DNA of 64,000 nt from Meconema thalassinum (lineage: Eukaryota > Arthropoda > Insecta > Orthoptera > Tettigoniidae), in NCBI GenBank assembly GCA_946902985.2, contig OX336397.1:186686813-186750812 (forward strand), read 5' to 3'. The notes under the pieces are model-generated. The model saw nothing but the letters and a program-made list of their open reading frames with translations, did not search any database and was not told where the DNA came from. This document shows, piece after piece, positions 1 through 10,531 of the stretch. The position numbers and the translations under genes are program-made. The stretch's first letter is position 1; every line of letters starts with the position of its first letter.

Positions 1-346
1 ACTTCTTTATGACGAAAATTATACAAGTTACCCAGTGATAGTATTTATAAGTTGGTACAGGTAAATACATCTTCGAATTCCTTCCGTTTACTGTTGTTTC
101 TGAGGGAGATGTGGTGTGTTTGGTTTGAAGTGATATTTTTTTTTGTAACAAGTCGGAGGTATTGTCTTGCTGAATCTCATTGTATCCTGGCACTGACAGT
201 TCGTAGTTGGCCTACTCGTGGTGTGACTTGAGTTTACTCAAACGTTCATGGGTTTGTAGTGTTATTCTCTGCCCCGTCATATTGTGCTCATATTTGTGTA
301 AAACCAATTTGTAGGAAGCTTCATTTCTGTGGCTGGCACCAGTAAT
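1..346 (+). repeat. Segmental duplication, 5' flank of zinc-finger gene 1 (block a)
   Basis: This block matches 44667..45230 at high identity over its whole length (shared runs such as tatacaagttaccc, gtagtgttattctctg and ctcatatttgtgtaaa). It is the distal 5' flank of gene 1 and of the paralogous copy. The match runs off the left edge of the window, so the duplication probably starts further left. In this copy the flank is separated from the coding exons by about 2.8 kb of inserted repeats (347..3127); in the other copy that insertion is absent. Confidence 0.85.
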
Positions 347-642
347 TCCTCAATAGATCTACGGGCGTTTATACAATTTTTTTTCGGCGGGGGGGGGGCT
401 GGCTATCCTGGACAATTGTGGGTATTCTCAGGGAATGGTCACCGGAAAATACCCAGAAATATCAACCAATATCTTAGAGCATATAACTTTGAGTAATTTA
501 GATAAGATTCAAAATTTATACAGGCTACAATATTAATGGCAATACAAAACAAAGTTGTAAACACCACACGCAAATAAAATGTTATACTTAAAGAATTTTC
601 TATTAATGTCTATGGATAATGAATAGAAATCTATTATACATA

Positions 643-953
643 ATCCAAAATTGACTCATCACCGCAGGGCTCAAACCACTAGACCTAGAAAGCTGAAATT
701 TTGCATGTTGGTTTATCCGAGTATGTAGAGGCTCACTAAGAAACGGGTTTTGAAAATTCAATTTGTAAGTGACTTTTTTCGGGCCTTTGGAATTGAGCAT
801 CCAAAATGGACTCATCGACGCTGGGCTGAAACCACTAGACCTAGAAAGCTGAAAGTTTGCATGTTGGTTTATGTGAGTATGTGGAGGCTGACTAAAAACG
901 GTTTTTGAAAATTCAATTTGTAAGTGACATTTTTCGGCCCTTTGGCACTGAGC
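643..953 (+). repeat. Two-copy tandem duplication, about 156 bp per unit
   Basis: Two adjacent units (643..798 and 799..953) both begin atccaaaatt/ggactcatc and share aaaccactagacctagaaag and gaaaattcaatttgtaagtg. They differ at scattered positions, so the duplication is not recent. No coding capacity is evident. Confidence 0.85.
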
Positions 954-1060
954 AAGGACAGTCGGTACAAAGATCGGATTTAGCTCATTTTAAGCCGACA
1001 GATACGAGAAACAATACTCGGAGGTCCTGTAGGGACCCCGAAACACACTTTTTAAGTTCC

Positions 1061-1202
1061 TAAAATGAACGGTTTCGGAGATATTCCCAAATAACTGTGT
1101 TCCTTCTGAGAAACAGATCAACGTTACTATGGCAACCGCTGAAATTTCGCAGACCGGGGATAGTTTTCTGGCAATATCTCGAAAACCGTTCGTTTTAGGG
1201 CC
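1061..1202. repeat. Imperfect inverted repeat (hairpin-forming)
   Basis: The arm near 1061..1088 (cctaaaatgaacggtttcgg then agatatt) is the reverse complement, with a few mismatches, of the arm near 1174..1202 (aatatctcgaaaaccgttcg then ttttaggg). The spacing is about 90 bases. Such arms suggest a small foldback element or transposon terminus; the family is not identified. Confidence 0.65.
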
Positions 1203-1707
1203 TTTAAACGCGGGGTTAGTTACCCCACGATGCTCCTTGCATTGATACCGCGTAAAATGAGATACATATTATTTATAGAGGTGGTTTTTGGGGTCGGATA
1301 CAATCGTGATTTTGAGTCTAATTTTATACTCCTTGAGCTGGTTATTGTAAGCGAGCTTTCAGATCTTTACTCTAATTTACAATGTTAACGTGCTTTCTCT
1401 TTTGCACGGTATGCTTTCATTTTCTTTATAAATTTGTTTTTTATTAACTGAATATTTCTGTTTGCCAATATTGATATGCCCTTTTTCGTTCTTTACCGTG
1501 ATCAGCAACCCATATTCACAGAGGAATGTGTCGTATTCTACCGGCTGTCACGTTAAATTTTTATTTTTTCTTAATTACTCGTACTGAGGAATTGGGCAAA
1601 CTTATTTCTATAAAGTTGGTATTTTGTCATTCACGGCCATTGTATCCCCGCACAAGGCTCGGCTTAAACCTAGAAAAGTTGCTGAGTTAGACTAATGGAC
1701 TAATGGT

Positions 1708-2080
1708 GCAGCAGAAAAGAGAAGAATTGAAGCTTTTTAAATGTGGTGATACAGGAGAATGATGATCAGATGGGTAGATAGGGTAACAAATGAAGAGGTA
1801 TTAAGACGAGTGGGAGAGGAGAGATGTTTCTGCCGACTGCTAATGGAGAGAAGAGTTAGGAGGGTAGAACACATATTAAGACACCCAGGAATAGCAAGCT
1901 TAGTTATGGATGGGAGGGTCGGGGACTAGAAACTGTAGGGGTAAACCAGGGTTAAACTGATTGCCTCGGATGTAGGGTGTGGTAGCTATGTAAAGATGAA
2001 ACGATTAGCTCAGGAGAGGGAGACATGGAGGTCTGCATCAAACCAGTTAAAAAACTGAAGACTCACACAACAACAATCAG
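1708..2080 (+). pseudogene. Non-LTR retrotransposon 3' fragment (C-terminal tail of reverse transcriptase ORF)
   Basis: Forward translation from about 1721 reads RIEAF, stop, MW, stop, YRRM, then RWVDRVTNEEVLRRVGEE, later RRVRRVEHILRHPGI and, after another stop and a frame change, VGCGSYVKMKRLAQERETW. This order (RIEAFxMWxYRRML, RWVDRVTNEEVL, HxLRHxGI, DVGCGSY) is the familiar C-terminal tail of arthropod LINE reverse-transcriptase proteins. At least three in-frame stops and a frame change show it is dead. The end is followed by a short CAA-rich stretch that may be the 3' tail. Only the last 110 or so residues are present, as expected for a 5'-truncated insertion. Confidence 0.8.
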
Positions 2081-2727
2081 GAATTTTAATTACTTAGAGA
2101 GGCATGTGAGGCGAAAGGGTTGTTGGAGAATTTCAATCCCTGGGATGTAACACTGGAAGAGACTGCATAATGTACATCAGCGGCCAAGGTGAGAGATATT
2201 TAACTATAGGTCTATTAATAGCGATATGTTGACGTTCAAATCATCAATAAGTATGACTAAATTACATCCAGAATAGCTTAAGTAAGAATACTTTTAATTC
2301 TCCATATTCCGATAGATATGCCATTCCAGTGTGCAAGAGTGCAGTTCCGTCTTCAAACAATATTCGCAATTTCTTTAACAAAGCGCAATGACACACACTT
2401 AAGAGTAGCACGTGTACATTTTGACAAAACCATTTTTTTTTCCATGGACAACTGTATGTGGCATGCTCGATGGCATCCGGACAACAAAATCGTTATGTCT
2501 CAGCAGAAGATGGCAAAACCAAAAACGTAATATAAAATGAGTTAACATAATGTAACATCGAACCCTGCAGACTTTAACAACTCTATAAAATTCCCACTTT
2601 GCTGCTCATATCAATATACTGTATGTATCAGAATATTCAGAATTAGAATGGACTCACCTGTAGCCGCGATTGCTGTAATAGACTAGTCCAATTATCAGCA
2701 ATAATGCATCGTCCCCATTGTCTTGAT

Positions 2728-2755
2728 CGCGGGCGAAGCCGAGGGTACCTGCTAG
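2728..2755 (+). mobile_element. Helitron-like 3' terminus
   Basis: A GC-rich hairpin (cgggcgaagccgag) is followed a few bases later by CTAG and then T in an otherwise AT-rich setting. A hairpin close to a terminal CTRR is the standard 3' end of Helitrons, which insert between A and T. No 5' TC end was located, so the extent of the element is unknown. Confidence 0.5.
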
Positions 2756-2876
2756 TGTCTAAATATTTGTTAATTTACTAAAAAGTAATGTAAACATTTT
2801 TTTAATTTTTTTTTTTACAAGTGGATAATTTATTTTTCAAAAGTTCCGTTCTGTGGAATTCACAGTTTTGCCTCTC

Positions 2877-2944
2877 TTGGCAGAGCCGGGAATCGAATTC
2901 GGACCTCCGGGGCGGCAGCCAAGAATGCTAGCCACTACACCACG
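2877..2944 (-). repeat. tRNA-derived SINE head (fragment)
   Basis: On the minus strand a tRNA-like sequence reads gtggtgtagtggctagcatt and later ttcgattcccggctctgcca. The second part resembles a B box (GGTTCGATTCC) with a changed first base, and the first part an A box. The same head, better preserved, occurs at 43020..43205. It lacks a full tRNA fold, so it is a SINE remnant rather than a tRNA gene. Confidence 0.6.
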
Positions 2945-3127
2945 ACTTAGTCTAATTTCAATCTTAATATTGTTTTTAACTTAGCCAATAAGTTAAGCTT
3001 AGGTTACAACCAAATTAACAATTATTTCACGCTCTTACCAAAGTAACACCTTCATAATTTGTACTGGCTTTTTTCCGGGGGATGGGGGCTGGAACCCCCT
3101 CAGCACTCTCCTTATATACTCCCCTGG

Positions 3128-3377
3128 ATAGATCTTAATATTTTACTTGTTGTTATTCCCTAACTAAGTTAATATCTTATAAAGTCGAGCGCTAACCTCT
3201 TCTTCTCACTGTGCACCAGGAGGGTTATATTCTCATTACTGTAGTCTTATTTGTATTATGAGTTCTGAAATTACCTCATTTGATAATAATAATAATAATG
3301 ATTTGGCGTACTGGTATAAGTATATGGCTTCTTATTATCCTTAAGTGCACTTTGTGTGTTCTAGTTTGCTGGACAAT
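3128..3377 (+). promoter_or_regulatory. Proximal 5' flank / 5'UTR of zinc-finger gene 1, conserved in the paralogue
   Basis: These bases align with 45250..45484 immediately upstream of the paralogous start codon, with long identical runs (for example gagcgctaacctcttcttct and ctgtgcaccaggagggttat). An ATT/AAT microsatellite near 3283..3300 differs in length between copies. The region presumably contains the promoter and the 5' leader. No TATA box is convincing, and the transcription start cannot be fixed from sequence alone. Confidence 0.5.
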
Positions 3378-3446
3378 ATGGAGCAACAACCACTCATTAA
3401 GAGTGAGCCAGAATGGCCGTCTCAAACTGATGAATTACCTAATATT
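3378..3446 (+). CDS. Zinc-finger gene 1, coding exon 1
   Basis: Starts at an ATG with purine at -3 and G at +4 and encodes 23 residues beginning MEQQPLIKSEPEW. Ends phase 0 at the donor ATT|gtaagt. The motif IKSE fits the psi-K-x-E SUMO-acceptor consensus. The same exon with the same donor occurs at 45485..45559, which supports the start choice. No finger or known domain lies in this exon. Confidence 0.8.
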
Positions 3447-3643
3447 GTAAGTTGTATTTATTATATATATCGTAATATAGCAATCTTACTGATGTTCCAA
3501 ACAAGCAACGTTTAGTGACTTAATACTTGCCACCAAATTGTAGCCTTACTAGGATGTTTAATATTTTATTTTTCAACATAACTTAGTACAATTATTCTGG
3601 CTGCATGTTTCACGTTGTCTCATACTTGTATTATACTTTCTAG

Positions 3644-3742
3644 GAATCAGTTGACCTGTTACCCACTTCTAATCTGCTGGATGAGTCTGGTGATATGTAC
3701 GAAGATAAAAGCTGGACAGTCAAATCGGAACTTGAAATACAG
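3644..3742 (+). CDS. Zinc-finger gene 1, coding exon 2
   Basis: Acceptor tttctag, donor cag|gtgatg, 99 bases, phase 0 at both ends, 33 residues running from ESVDLLPTSNLLDE to VKSELEIQ. VKSE is a second psi-K-x-E motif. The paralogous exon is 45760..45858 with identical length and splice sites but nine amino-acid replacements. It is acidic and low in hydrophobic structure, as in linker or effector regions of insect zinc-finger proteins. Confidence 0.8.
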
Positions 3743-4015
3743 GTGATGTATTTAAATATTTAAATAATTCTTATTTTAGCAGTGAGCAGTTGCTGTTATT
3801 ATTGTAATCATAATTCGAGTTCCTGGGATCTATTATACGTGAAGTCTACACAACACGCTGTGCTAACAGTAGCTAATTTATTTGTAATGCAGGGTCACTC
3901 TGTTGGCACCCTGGGCCTTATGGTATGTGAGGTCTACACCACATGCTGTGCTGACAGCTACTAATTTATTGGTAACGCTGGTTTATTCTGCTGCCATATT
4001 TGTTAGCTTATTTTC

Positions 4016-5530
4016 ATTTATGAAAAAATAGGCTTATGAGATCACCTTTTGTCCGTGTGTCTGTCTGTGTGTGTGTGTATGTGATTCGTGTGTGTGTGTG
4101 TCCCTAATAAAATCTAAATGGCTGGAGCGATTTCACTGAAGCTTGGTGAGTTCATAGCACTATTCCGGACAACCTCGACCGTGCCCTTCAAATTTTGTTA
4201 CGTCTCAGCAATCCAACATGGCGGTTGAGCAAAATATTTCAGCTGCATTCAATATCTCCGAAACAATTACCGATATCACCCTGGAAATTTGAACGGTGAT
4301 AAAGTGATCTACTAGAAATTCACCTATGTGACTTTTGAAAACCTGGTAACTACAAAACCAACATGGCGGCCAAGCGAAGTTGCGACTTTAGATAGACGTT
4401 TCTCGCGATTTAACCAAGCAAACGCAATGAAACTTGGTACATTATATGTTTATACATATTGCAATGCACCGACATCTAACTTCGTTCAATTGTTTACATA
4501 ACCTCAAGATGGCGGCTGTGCGAAATATTTCACCGGCATACTATATCTCCGAAACTATTACAGGTATCACCCTGAAATTTTGTACGGAGATAAAGGGTAC
4601 TACTGAAAGTTCATCTATTAGACTTTCAAAAACCTGTTAACTACAAAACGAACATGGCGGCCAAGCGAATTTGAAAGTATTAATAGACTTTTCTCGCGAT
4701 TTAATAATCCAAATGCAATGACATTTGGTACAGCAATTGTTTATACACATTGTAATGCACTGGTATCTAATTTTGTTCAATTGTTTACATAACCTCAAGA
4801 TGGTGGCTGTGCGAATTTTAAAATTAAGTTTTTATTTCTTGTGTCGTAATCATCCGATGGAAGTGAAAGTTTGAATAATGAACCTACGCAATAATTTTCC
4901 TTTAATGGAACATGACTCTATGGCCTATACATATAACAATCCAACATGGCAACAATCCGAAATATTTAGACGGTTCTCAATATCTACGAATCTATTACAG
5001 CAATCAAACTGATTTCTTTTTATGTTCATAGAGGCTATGAATAAAAGTTCACCTATAGGACTTTCAATAATCTGGTGATCAAAAATCCTACATGGTGGTG
5101 ACGCGAAGTATACTTATTCACATGGACGTTTCTCGCAATTTAACCATCCGAGTGCAGTGAAACTTGGTACTGTAAATCGTAATACAAATGTTAATCCACT
5201 GGCATCTAATTTATTTCAATTGTTTCAATAACCACAAGATGGCAGCTGTGCGAAATTTTAAAATCCCGTTTTTACTTCTTGTGTCCTAATCATGCGATTG
5301 AATTTTGAATACTACACGTACATAATAATCTTCATGTAACAGTACATAACTCTAAGACCTACATATATAAAAAGCCAACATGGCGACCATCCGCAATATT
5401 TAGTCGGTTCTCAATATCTAGTAATCTATTACAGCAATCAAACTGAAATTTTGCTTGTTGATAGTGGCAATTAACATAAGTAGGATTTATGAAAATAGGC
5501 TTTAGTTCTTCACGGAACTGCTTGTTGGAG
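4016..5530 (-). mobile_element. Family A modular repeat, copy 1 (in intron 2)
   Basis: About 1.5 kb, absent from the paralogous intron near 46045, so it is an insertion. It is the reverse complement of the copy at 26793..28262. One end (right, here) has ttcttcacggaactgcttg; the other ends in a hairpin made of aaaatagcct and its complement, next to a GT-rich microsatellite (about 4045..4102). The body is built of roughly 310-bp modules, each with tggtac, a stretch around tgtttacataacctcaagat, and ATGGCGGC-type motifs. A five-base repeat (ttgtt) may be the target duplication. No ORF is seen; the class is unknown (the hairpin end followed by CTAA is weakly Helitron-like). Confidence 0.75.
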
Positions 5531-5808
5531 GATGAAACACTGCTTTAGTGATAACCTTTAACATGAAAACTCCAAGATTTTTAAAGGATGTTTAAGGGCA
5601 GGTTGTTTAAACATTAAAGCATTTGATCTCATTGCACCGAGTTAAGCTAATCTTTGCGAATGCTGAACTCAGAATTTCCGTGGTATAAACGTTAAACTTA
5701 TACCACCCTGTCTTGATATAATCTTATATTTAACCGGCGACGTTTCTCGGTTCAGCGCTGTTAATCTTAGTTCACAGCTGCTGTTGATTGGTTGGATCTT
5801 AAATTTAG

Positions 5809-6120
5809 GGGCTGCGACAACGCGGTCATGTAGCCCCGTGTACTTTGGGTATGTGTAGAATCTGTCTGATAACTGGTGTTATTTGTGATGACTGTATTAG
5901 TGTGTGTATCTGTTTTAATTCAATTAAGCACTGCAGACGATCAATTTTCAAGTAGTTCCTTCTTTTGCCGCCAAACGCCACCGTCGACGACTACTAGTTC
6001 AGAGCTTAGCTACCTGACGTCACCGCAGTTGGCTCTTGGCAACGAACGTAGAAACCTAAGAGCGTTGTTTACATTCTTAACCTATAAAATTTTGCTTCAC
6101 ACCGGTGTCTGTGAAACATT
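5809..6120 (+). repeat. Dispersed repeat family B, copy 1
   Basis: Shares gggctgcgac, acgcggtcatgtagcccc and tggcaacgaacgt in the same order with the reverse complement of 29083..29395 and, in part, with 30280..30620, 37990..38120, 37330..37420 and 48070..48185. About 310 bp with no lasting ORF. The family is probably a short non-autonomous element; termini were not resolved. Confidence 0.7.
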
Positions 6121-6785
6121 TTAGTCCATAGCTTCCAGTTCAAGGCTGTATTTAATAGTGAAATATGATATAAAGCTTGTACATTAGTAGGTTATTCTGG
6201 TACGAAGGTGATATATTTTGTGGACTAGGCGTAATTTGTGCGTGCTCACTCTCATCGATGATGTATTTTAGTCAGAGAGATTTTGGATTTTATTGAGAAG
6301 AAAGGATTCCGTTGTCCTGAAAATCGTGTCTTATTCAGACACGTAAACAGTACTTTTGTTCCGTTTCGGATAAATATCAAAAACATGACCGGTTAGTAAC
6401 ATTGTATAATAATTAGGTCACTTGTACACTCTGTTGTTCTGTGCCAGTGTAAGTCGAGTGTTATTAGTCCCACAGGCTATACGGACATAATTCGTGTTCA
6501 CATTTTATAACAATTTATTTTTGCACTCCATTTAGAGGTTAAAAGCATTGCCAGAGGTGCTTCTATCATCATACCACCAGTGATTATACCGGTACCAAAT
6601 ACAAACGGTACGGTAATTGTAGTATTAAATGGCTCTATTTTGTCTTTGTTATTTTTTTGTTTTTGAAAGTTGTAGGCCACTGGTACCTAATCTTGCCTTC
6701 GTTAATAGGTTAGCCTATTTGATATCCTGTAGAAGAACTATCAGAGGCCATGTGACACACACTTCACATTATTGAGACCATCATC
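6121..6785. other. Intron 2 stretch without recognised gene
   Basis: AT-rich intronic DNA between repeat family B and the P-element relic. One frame near 6278..6390 reads FIEKKGFRCPENRVLFRHV and might be a decayed upstream part of the same P-type transposase, but this is not strong enough to annotate. Confidence 0.4.
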
Positions 6786-7525
6786 ATGTTCAGCGGTTCT
6801 AAGAAAGTTCAAAATCCCAAACCCGAAACTCCTTCCGCGAAAGTACGTGTGGGTGCTCTTAGAAGGGAGGGGGTAAAAGTTCTGTCCACTTGTTTTACTG
6901 CAGGGCAGGTTCGATTTTTATTAGGAGTTAAAAGAGGGTGAAATGGTCTTCAGAGAACATAGCAAATATCCTCACACTAAGATCACTTTCGAAGTAAGCA
7001 TACGAATATTTCAGAAATCGCCACAATCCAATACCAATGCCGTTCAACTCGACAGAAATTGATTCGGCATTTTCAGGGCAAACCTGGAATTCTGAGAGAG
7101 GAACTTTGTCTGTTGAAAGCCAGAGCTATGGTCCGAGGACTGTTTGCTAAGTGGAAGCAGCCCGCCTTTTATGACTTCGATGTAATAATGACTTCAGAGT
7201 TGTTACAAAACATTATTAGCCAGTTTGAGGGTTGTGGCATTCGTATTGTCGCAGTAGCTAATGATATGGGATGGAAAAACACTTAAGCCTGGAAGGAACT
7301 ATATGTAATCAGTAATAAAAGTTTTTCAGCAATACAGTGGGCAGTAACATATATGTGTGGGTTTTCTGTGATGTAACCCATCTGTTGAAATTGTTAACAA
7401 ATCACTTTCTAGATGAAGGTTTCGTGTTAGACGAAGGCTCAGAACTTCAGAAGAATACGATAGAAGGCCTATTAGAGACTCAAAAGGGGGACATGTATGT
7501 GAACAAGTCATTTCTTTACAGGACG
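6786..7525 (+). pseudogene. P-element-type (THAP9-like) transposase relic
   Basis: Three separated stretches, in the expected order, resemble P-element transposases: FTAGQVRFLLGVKRG near 6893, KPGILREELCLLKA near 7079, then AMVRGLFAKWKQPAFYDFDV, IVAVANDMGWKN and VFCDVTHLLKLLTNHFLDEG up to about 7415. In the family this region is the RNase-H-like catalytic core (YDFD, VVSDMG, HLxKLxRNHFLD). Stops after KRG and near 7284, a frame change and a short LKA-to-MVRG joint (where the first catalytic Asp region should be) show an internal deletion and a dead copy. It lies in intron 2 of gene 1 in the same orientation. THAP domain and termini were not found. Confidence 0.75.
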
Positions 7526-7560
7526 ATAGAGACCATCATTGCTAGTGAAAATATGGTAGG
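7495..7560 (+). repeat. Duplicate of the exon 3 acceptor region (pseudo-exon)
   Basis: From 7491, acatgtatg, aacaag, tattc/catttctt, acaggacgatagagaccatca repeats the sequence at 7764..7810 that contains the true exon 3 acceptor (cctttgcag|gacgaaacagaccatca). Here the reading GAC GAT AGA GAC CAT CAT TGC TAG stops after seven codons, and a gtaggt donor follows at 7556. It is a partial exon duplication that could act as a decoy splice site. Confidence 0.7.
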
Positions 7561-7795
7561 TCCATGATTTGCGAGTGTGTACTAACTGAAATGTTTTTGA
7601 TGAAACCTGCACAATAACTGTTGGGTCCTTTGCCACGTTGCCATAGACGAATGTAAACTATGTATGCTGGGTTGAATTACCATTAGTATGTTATATTATT
7701 CCTTAATTCCTTCAGTGCAAGTTTAAAAACATCTGTAAGCTATAATTACACCTACTTAAAGGAACATGTATGGCCAACAAGTTATTCCTTTGCAG

Positions 7796-7897
7796 GACGA
7801 AACAGACCATCACACGGATATTAAGATTGAGGAATCTTATATTCCGGGTATCAGCCCTTGCATCAAAACAGAATCCTCGTCTTCAGACCTGAGGGAG
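7796..7897 (+). CDS. Zinc-finger gene 1, coding exon 3
   Basis: Acceptor tttgcag, donor gag|gtaagt, 102 bases, phase 0 at both ends, 34 residues. Contains DIKIEES and CIKTESS, two further psi-K-x-E motifs, and ends in a serine-rich acidic stretch (TESSSSDLRE). The frame joins cleanly with exons 2 and 4. No counterpart was found after the paralogous exon 2 within the window. Confidence 0.8.
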
Positions 7898-8018
7898 GTA
7901 AGTAACTTCATGCTTATTTTCAAGACATCTTCTTGTGTCCTAATAGCATTTGGGGATTAAGAGATGTTTTCTCACAATTATGTTGATAAAAACGGAAGCG
8001 TTTGGCTGTTAGTACCTG

Positions 8019-8512
8019 CTCTAATCTCCTTTGCAAACTGTGTGCTCCCGTGCTCTAGCAGACACGTAATTCTTAGAGTTACTAGCATGCCCTAATCTCC
8101 TTTGCAAACTGTGTGTTCCCGCAAACTAGCAGATACATAATTCACAGAGTTACTAGCTGCTCTAATCTCCTTTGCAAATTGTGTGCTCCCGTGCTCTAGC
8201 AGACACGTAATTCTTAGAGTTACTAGCTTGCCCTAATCTCCTTTGCAAACTGTGTGTTCCCGTACACTAGCAGACTCATAATTCTTAGAGTTACTAGCTG
8301 CTCTAATCTCCTTTGCAAACTGTGTGCTCCCGTGCTCTAGTACTCACATAATTCTTAGAGTTACTATCTGCTCTAATCTCCTTTGCAAACTGTGTGCTCC
8401 CGTACACTAGCAGACACATAATTCTTAGAGTTACTAGGTCCTCTAATCTCCTTTGCAAAATGTGTGCTCCCGTACACTAGCAGACACATAATTCTTAGAG
8501 TTACTAGCATGC
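8019..8512 (+). repeat. 70/71-bp minisatellite in intron 3, about seven copies
   Basis: Seven units begin at ctaatctcctttgcaaa (8021, 8092, 8162, 8233, 8303, 8373, 8443) and contain tgtgtgctcccg and attcttagagttactag. Unit length alternates between 70 and 71, and units are around 90 percent identical by eye. It lies wholly within intron 3 of gene 1. Confidence 0.9.
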
Positions 8513-9090
8513 TCTACAATAGACTCCCTATAGAAGCATTTAATTAACTCAATCTACTTTTTGAGCAATAAAATATTAAATTGCATTGAATTATGAAGAA
8601 ATGCCTTATATAATATTTTGAAGGATGATTGATATATGCCTTCATGCTCAGAAGTCATGCTCGTATGGACAGTGTAGTAGCATGTTACTCAATGATATTT
8701 GCACGTGTTGGACCGTAGGACCTGTTATGGTTTATTGTATTGTCATCTGCCCCTCTCTTATGGTCTTACGGCTAAAATAATTAAACGTAAAAGTTCATTT
8801 GTCCTCAATCCTTAAAGCTAATACTTGCATTGGGGCACTGATCTTCGCATTTTCATTCGCTCTAAGTGTAACTTGGTCTCCAAAAATGTATTATGAGTAT
8901 CAGAACTGGGAATTAAACAACTTATCTTTAAAAGTTTATCTCTAGCTCTAGGATGTGATGGACAGTAGATTGTCATTCAGCGAACATATCTTCACTTCAG
9001 CTGAGCTTTGCTGTACAATTAAATGGGTTGTCATTTGTGTAAAAGTATAAGATGATAACCCTGACTTAAATTATTTCATCTTATCTCCAG

Positions 9091-9149
9091 GATGTAAAAG
9101 AAGAAATTCAGAATGATAAAGCAGTTGCAAGTGGAAATCACTTAAAAGA
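9091..9149 (+). CDS. Zinc-finger gene 1, coding exon 4
   Basis: Acceptor tctccag, donor aaaaga|gtaagt, 59 bases, enters phase 0 and leaves phase 2. Encodes DVKEEIQNDKAVASGNHLK plus two bases of a Glu codon completed by exon 5. VKEE is the fifth psi-K-x-E motif. Small size means the call depends on splice sites and frame continuity, both of which are good. Confidence 0.75.
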
Positions 9150-9940
9150 GTAAGTCTTAAACATACAAACAACATGTTACTTTATATTTACCCTCTTTGT
9201 AGGAATGCAAAGGCTTTTCCTTTTTAATGCGGGTGCTAAATTTTCAGCTTCAAAATAAATTTCACGCATTTCCTCACTGTTAATTAACTAAGCGTTATCA
9301 ATTCATTATTATTCAAATATTTTTATAGAGATACATAATCATGCCACAAAGTTTTGAGTGAGTTTCATTTTTGGATAAGGTAAAACACTTAATTTCACTT
9401 AACGAAATGACACTATATTACTTTTGCTCACACGCAAATACTAGCAATATGGCAAGGGACTAGTTGTGTATTTTATAAAGGTGATGAGGGTGGAATGTGT
9501 CGCGGCTGTCTCGCTGTCTCGCCTGTAGCTAACTGAACTGTTTACCATTTTCTCATTTGGTTAGTGGTTATTTAACGTAATATTACACTATGTTTGGATT
9601 GCGTTAAAACCCAATCATCGAGTTGTGAACAAAACATGTATACCAGGTCAAGCCATCAACCATTGGCATCCACTTGGGAACAAAATCTCAACAGATAAGT
9701 AATGAGTTCACACAAGGGCTGAAGGATATAAAGCAAGCCTGAAAAAGTTTAATTGTAGAGGCTACGTCATTTCTTTAAGAAAATTTCGTGACGCCCAATT
9801 AACTCGCATTTATACGCAACAATTTTCAATAGAGGCCCAGAAATTATTTTGGAAATACTGTGTACATAGTGTAATCTAATTGGATTGCAAGTACAGGTAG
9901 AGATTGTTAAAATACCACTTCGGGACTTTAAGTGAAAAAA

Positions 9941-10262
9941 ATGAAAATCCACAGCCTGCTTCCAGTCTCCAACTGGGTCAGGAATGGAATGAATGAAGCC
10001 CCCATCTAGCGGCGAGGATATGAACTGTGCCGGCTGCCGAGGCCTGACGCACTCCTCTGGGGCAATGATTAAATGAATGACAAATGAAATGATAGTGGAG
10101 AGTGTTGCTGGAATGAAATTTTGACAGGGAAAACCGGAGTACCCGGAGAAAAAGCTGTCTGCCTCCGTTTTGTCCAGCACAGATCTCACATGGAGTGACC
10201 GGGATTTGAACCACGGACCCAGAGGTGAGAGGCCGGCGTGCTGCCGCCTAAGCCACGGAGGC
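9941..10262 (-). repeat. tRNA-derived SINE family S1, copy 1
   Basis: Minus strand begins gcctccgtggcttaggcggc (A-box region), then ggttcaaatcccgg (B box), and runs about 320 bp to a T-rich ggattttcat tail. Flanks gggactttaagtga and gggacattaagtaa look like an aged target-site duplication. Two more copies are at 10558..10884 and 17305..17629. The head is tRNA-like but the element is a retroposon, mobilised by a LINE in trans. Confidence 0.9.
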
Positions 10263-10531
10263 TGCTGGGACATTAAGTAATAAGTATAAATGGTGCCAGT
10301 TAAAATGAGGGAGGCATGCAGTGGGATAAGTGCGCTGTGTAGTGTGGTTCTTAAAGGGTTGCCACCTTCTGTACATTTAACAGACTATACTATATGTACT
10401 ATGTGCCAGGTAAATCAATCATCTCTACACAATGGGTGTAGCCATACATAGTGCTCTCCATTCATCCATGTTTTCAATAGTGAAGTAACACTTTTATAAT
10501 TTGTATATTAAGGCTTTCACGGCCCGGATTA

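Larger units (their letters stand above)
347..3127. other. 2.8-kb repeat insertion into the duplicated 5' flank
   Basis: The duplicate at 45230..45250 passes directly from caccagta to tagatcttaat, whereas here about 2.8 kb lies between the same anchors. The insert is composite: a G10 run near 389, a tandem duplication (643..953), an inverted repeat (1061..1202), a LINE 3' fragment (1708..2080), a Helitron-like terminus (2728..2755) and a tRNA-like SINE head (2877..2944). The remaining stretches (1210..1700, 2090..2720) are AT-rich and nothing further is recognised. It entered after the duplication, or was lost from the other copy; the first is more likely given the nested contents. Confidence 0.7.

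Noticed and set aside
5876..6124. 82-codon frame with a hydrophobic start (MLFVMTVLVCVSVLIQLS) as a secreted peptide
   Set aside because: It lies wholly in dispersed repeat family B; other copies of the repeat do not keep the frame.
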